Assembly: GCA_901457705.2 (NCBI GenBank)
Contig: LR699074.1
Coordinates: 45,755-109,754 of the forward strand
DNA length: 64,000 nucleotides
Reading direction: 5' to 3'
Source of the DNA: Beijerinckiaceae bacterium RH AL1
Lineage (GTDB): Bacteria > Pseudomonadota > Alphaproteobacteria > Rhizobiales > Beijerinckiaceae
Made by a program: the position numbers and the translations under genes. The first letter of the stretch is position 1; each line of letters starts with the position of its first letter. The notes beneath the pieces were generated by a model. It was given only the letters and a program-made list of their open reading frames with translations. It was not told where the DNA came from and ran no database searches. Of the stretch, positions 63,884-64,000 are shown piece after piece.

Positions 63884-64000
63884 GGCCCGTCCCGCCGGTG
63901 ATGGCTTGGGAGCGTCCGCCCCACGCGGGTCACGTGCTGCTACCGCCCGGGCTGCCTGGAAGATGTCTGCGTTGTGTTGGAAGCTTGCCGTCGTCCGTTC

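Noticed and set aside
1-64000. CRISPR array, tRNA, rRNA, replication origin or relaxase gene
   Set aside because: Looked for regularly spaced repeats, cloverleaf-like motifs, iteron clusters and relaxase His/Tyr motifs; none seen.

Overview
The window is GC-rich DNA that looks like an accessory replicon or integrative island of an alphaproteobacterium, probably order Hyphomicrobiales. The pointers are a VirB/VirD4 type IV secretion operon with TrbM and SSB satellites, a LuxI-type synthase, NrsF-type anti-sigma control, a DmeR/DmeF pair and rhizobial-style copper and mercury loci. No rRNA, tRNA, CRISPR array, replication origin or relaxase was recognised. The assignment to an order is inference.

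Layout. 1-1.7 kb: fused remnants (GH65 phosphorylase, VIT/CCC1 transporter, small secreted protein). 2.0-10.1 kb (minus): HME-RND efflux operon czcB-czcA-czcC followed by a response regulator and sensor kinase. 10.2-11.8 kb: palindromic intergenic region, a small secreted ORF and a broken luxR. 11.9-15.3 kb (plus): copZ-copA(P1B ATPase)-cueR with two matching CueR-type boxes. 15.5-18.4 kb: periplasmic copper genes (His/Cys-rich protein, Met-rich protein, outer-membrane factor, multicopper oxidase), the last cut by IS21 copy 1. 20.9-22.2 kb: FTR1 iron permease and cupredoxin. 22.6-23.8 kb: debris (IS3 fragment, permease pseudogene, truncated sigma factor). 23.9-34.6 kb: Cu/Ag efflux operon (Cys-rich protein, FixH-like, cusC, cusB, cusA, ECF sigma, NrsF), with cusB split by inverted IS21 copy 2. 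35.5-48.4 kb (minus): virB1-2-3-4-orf-5-7-6-8-9-10-11-virD4. 48.5-53.0 kb (plus): a divergent, mostly overlapping series of exported proteins plus SSB next to virB1. 53.3-54.0 kb: luxI. 55.0-60.2 kb: dmeR-dmeF, zntA with divergent MerR regulator, ZIP transporter. 60.3-60.9 kb: arsH and ccdA remnants. 61.0-63.9 kb: merR divergent from merT-merP-flavoprotein-GDCCVxC.

Together the genes form a multi-metal resistance island (Cu/Ag, Zn/Cd/Co, Co/Ni, Hg, trace of As) attached to a conjugation-type secretion apparatus. Cytoplasmic P-type ATPases, a CDF carrier and RND pumps clear metal from cytoplasm and periplasm; CueR, CadR/ZntR, MerR, DmeR and a two-component pair sense it.

Many genes carry one apparent single-base loss, often in a short homopolymer (czcA, zntA, istA copy 1, a T4SS-side gene, merT, permease, arsH, luxR). 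This could be sequencing error or real decay, so several pseudogene calls below may be functional genes in the organism. The clearest genuine disruptions are the two IS21 insertions and the fragment junctions at about 540, 20886 and 60300-60950. The least explained part is the divergent gene series at 48.5-53.0 kb.
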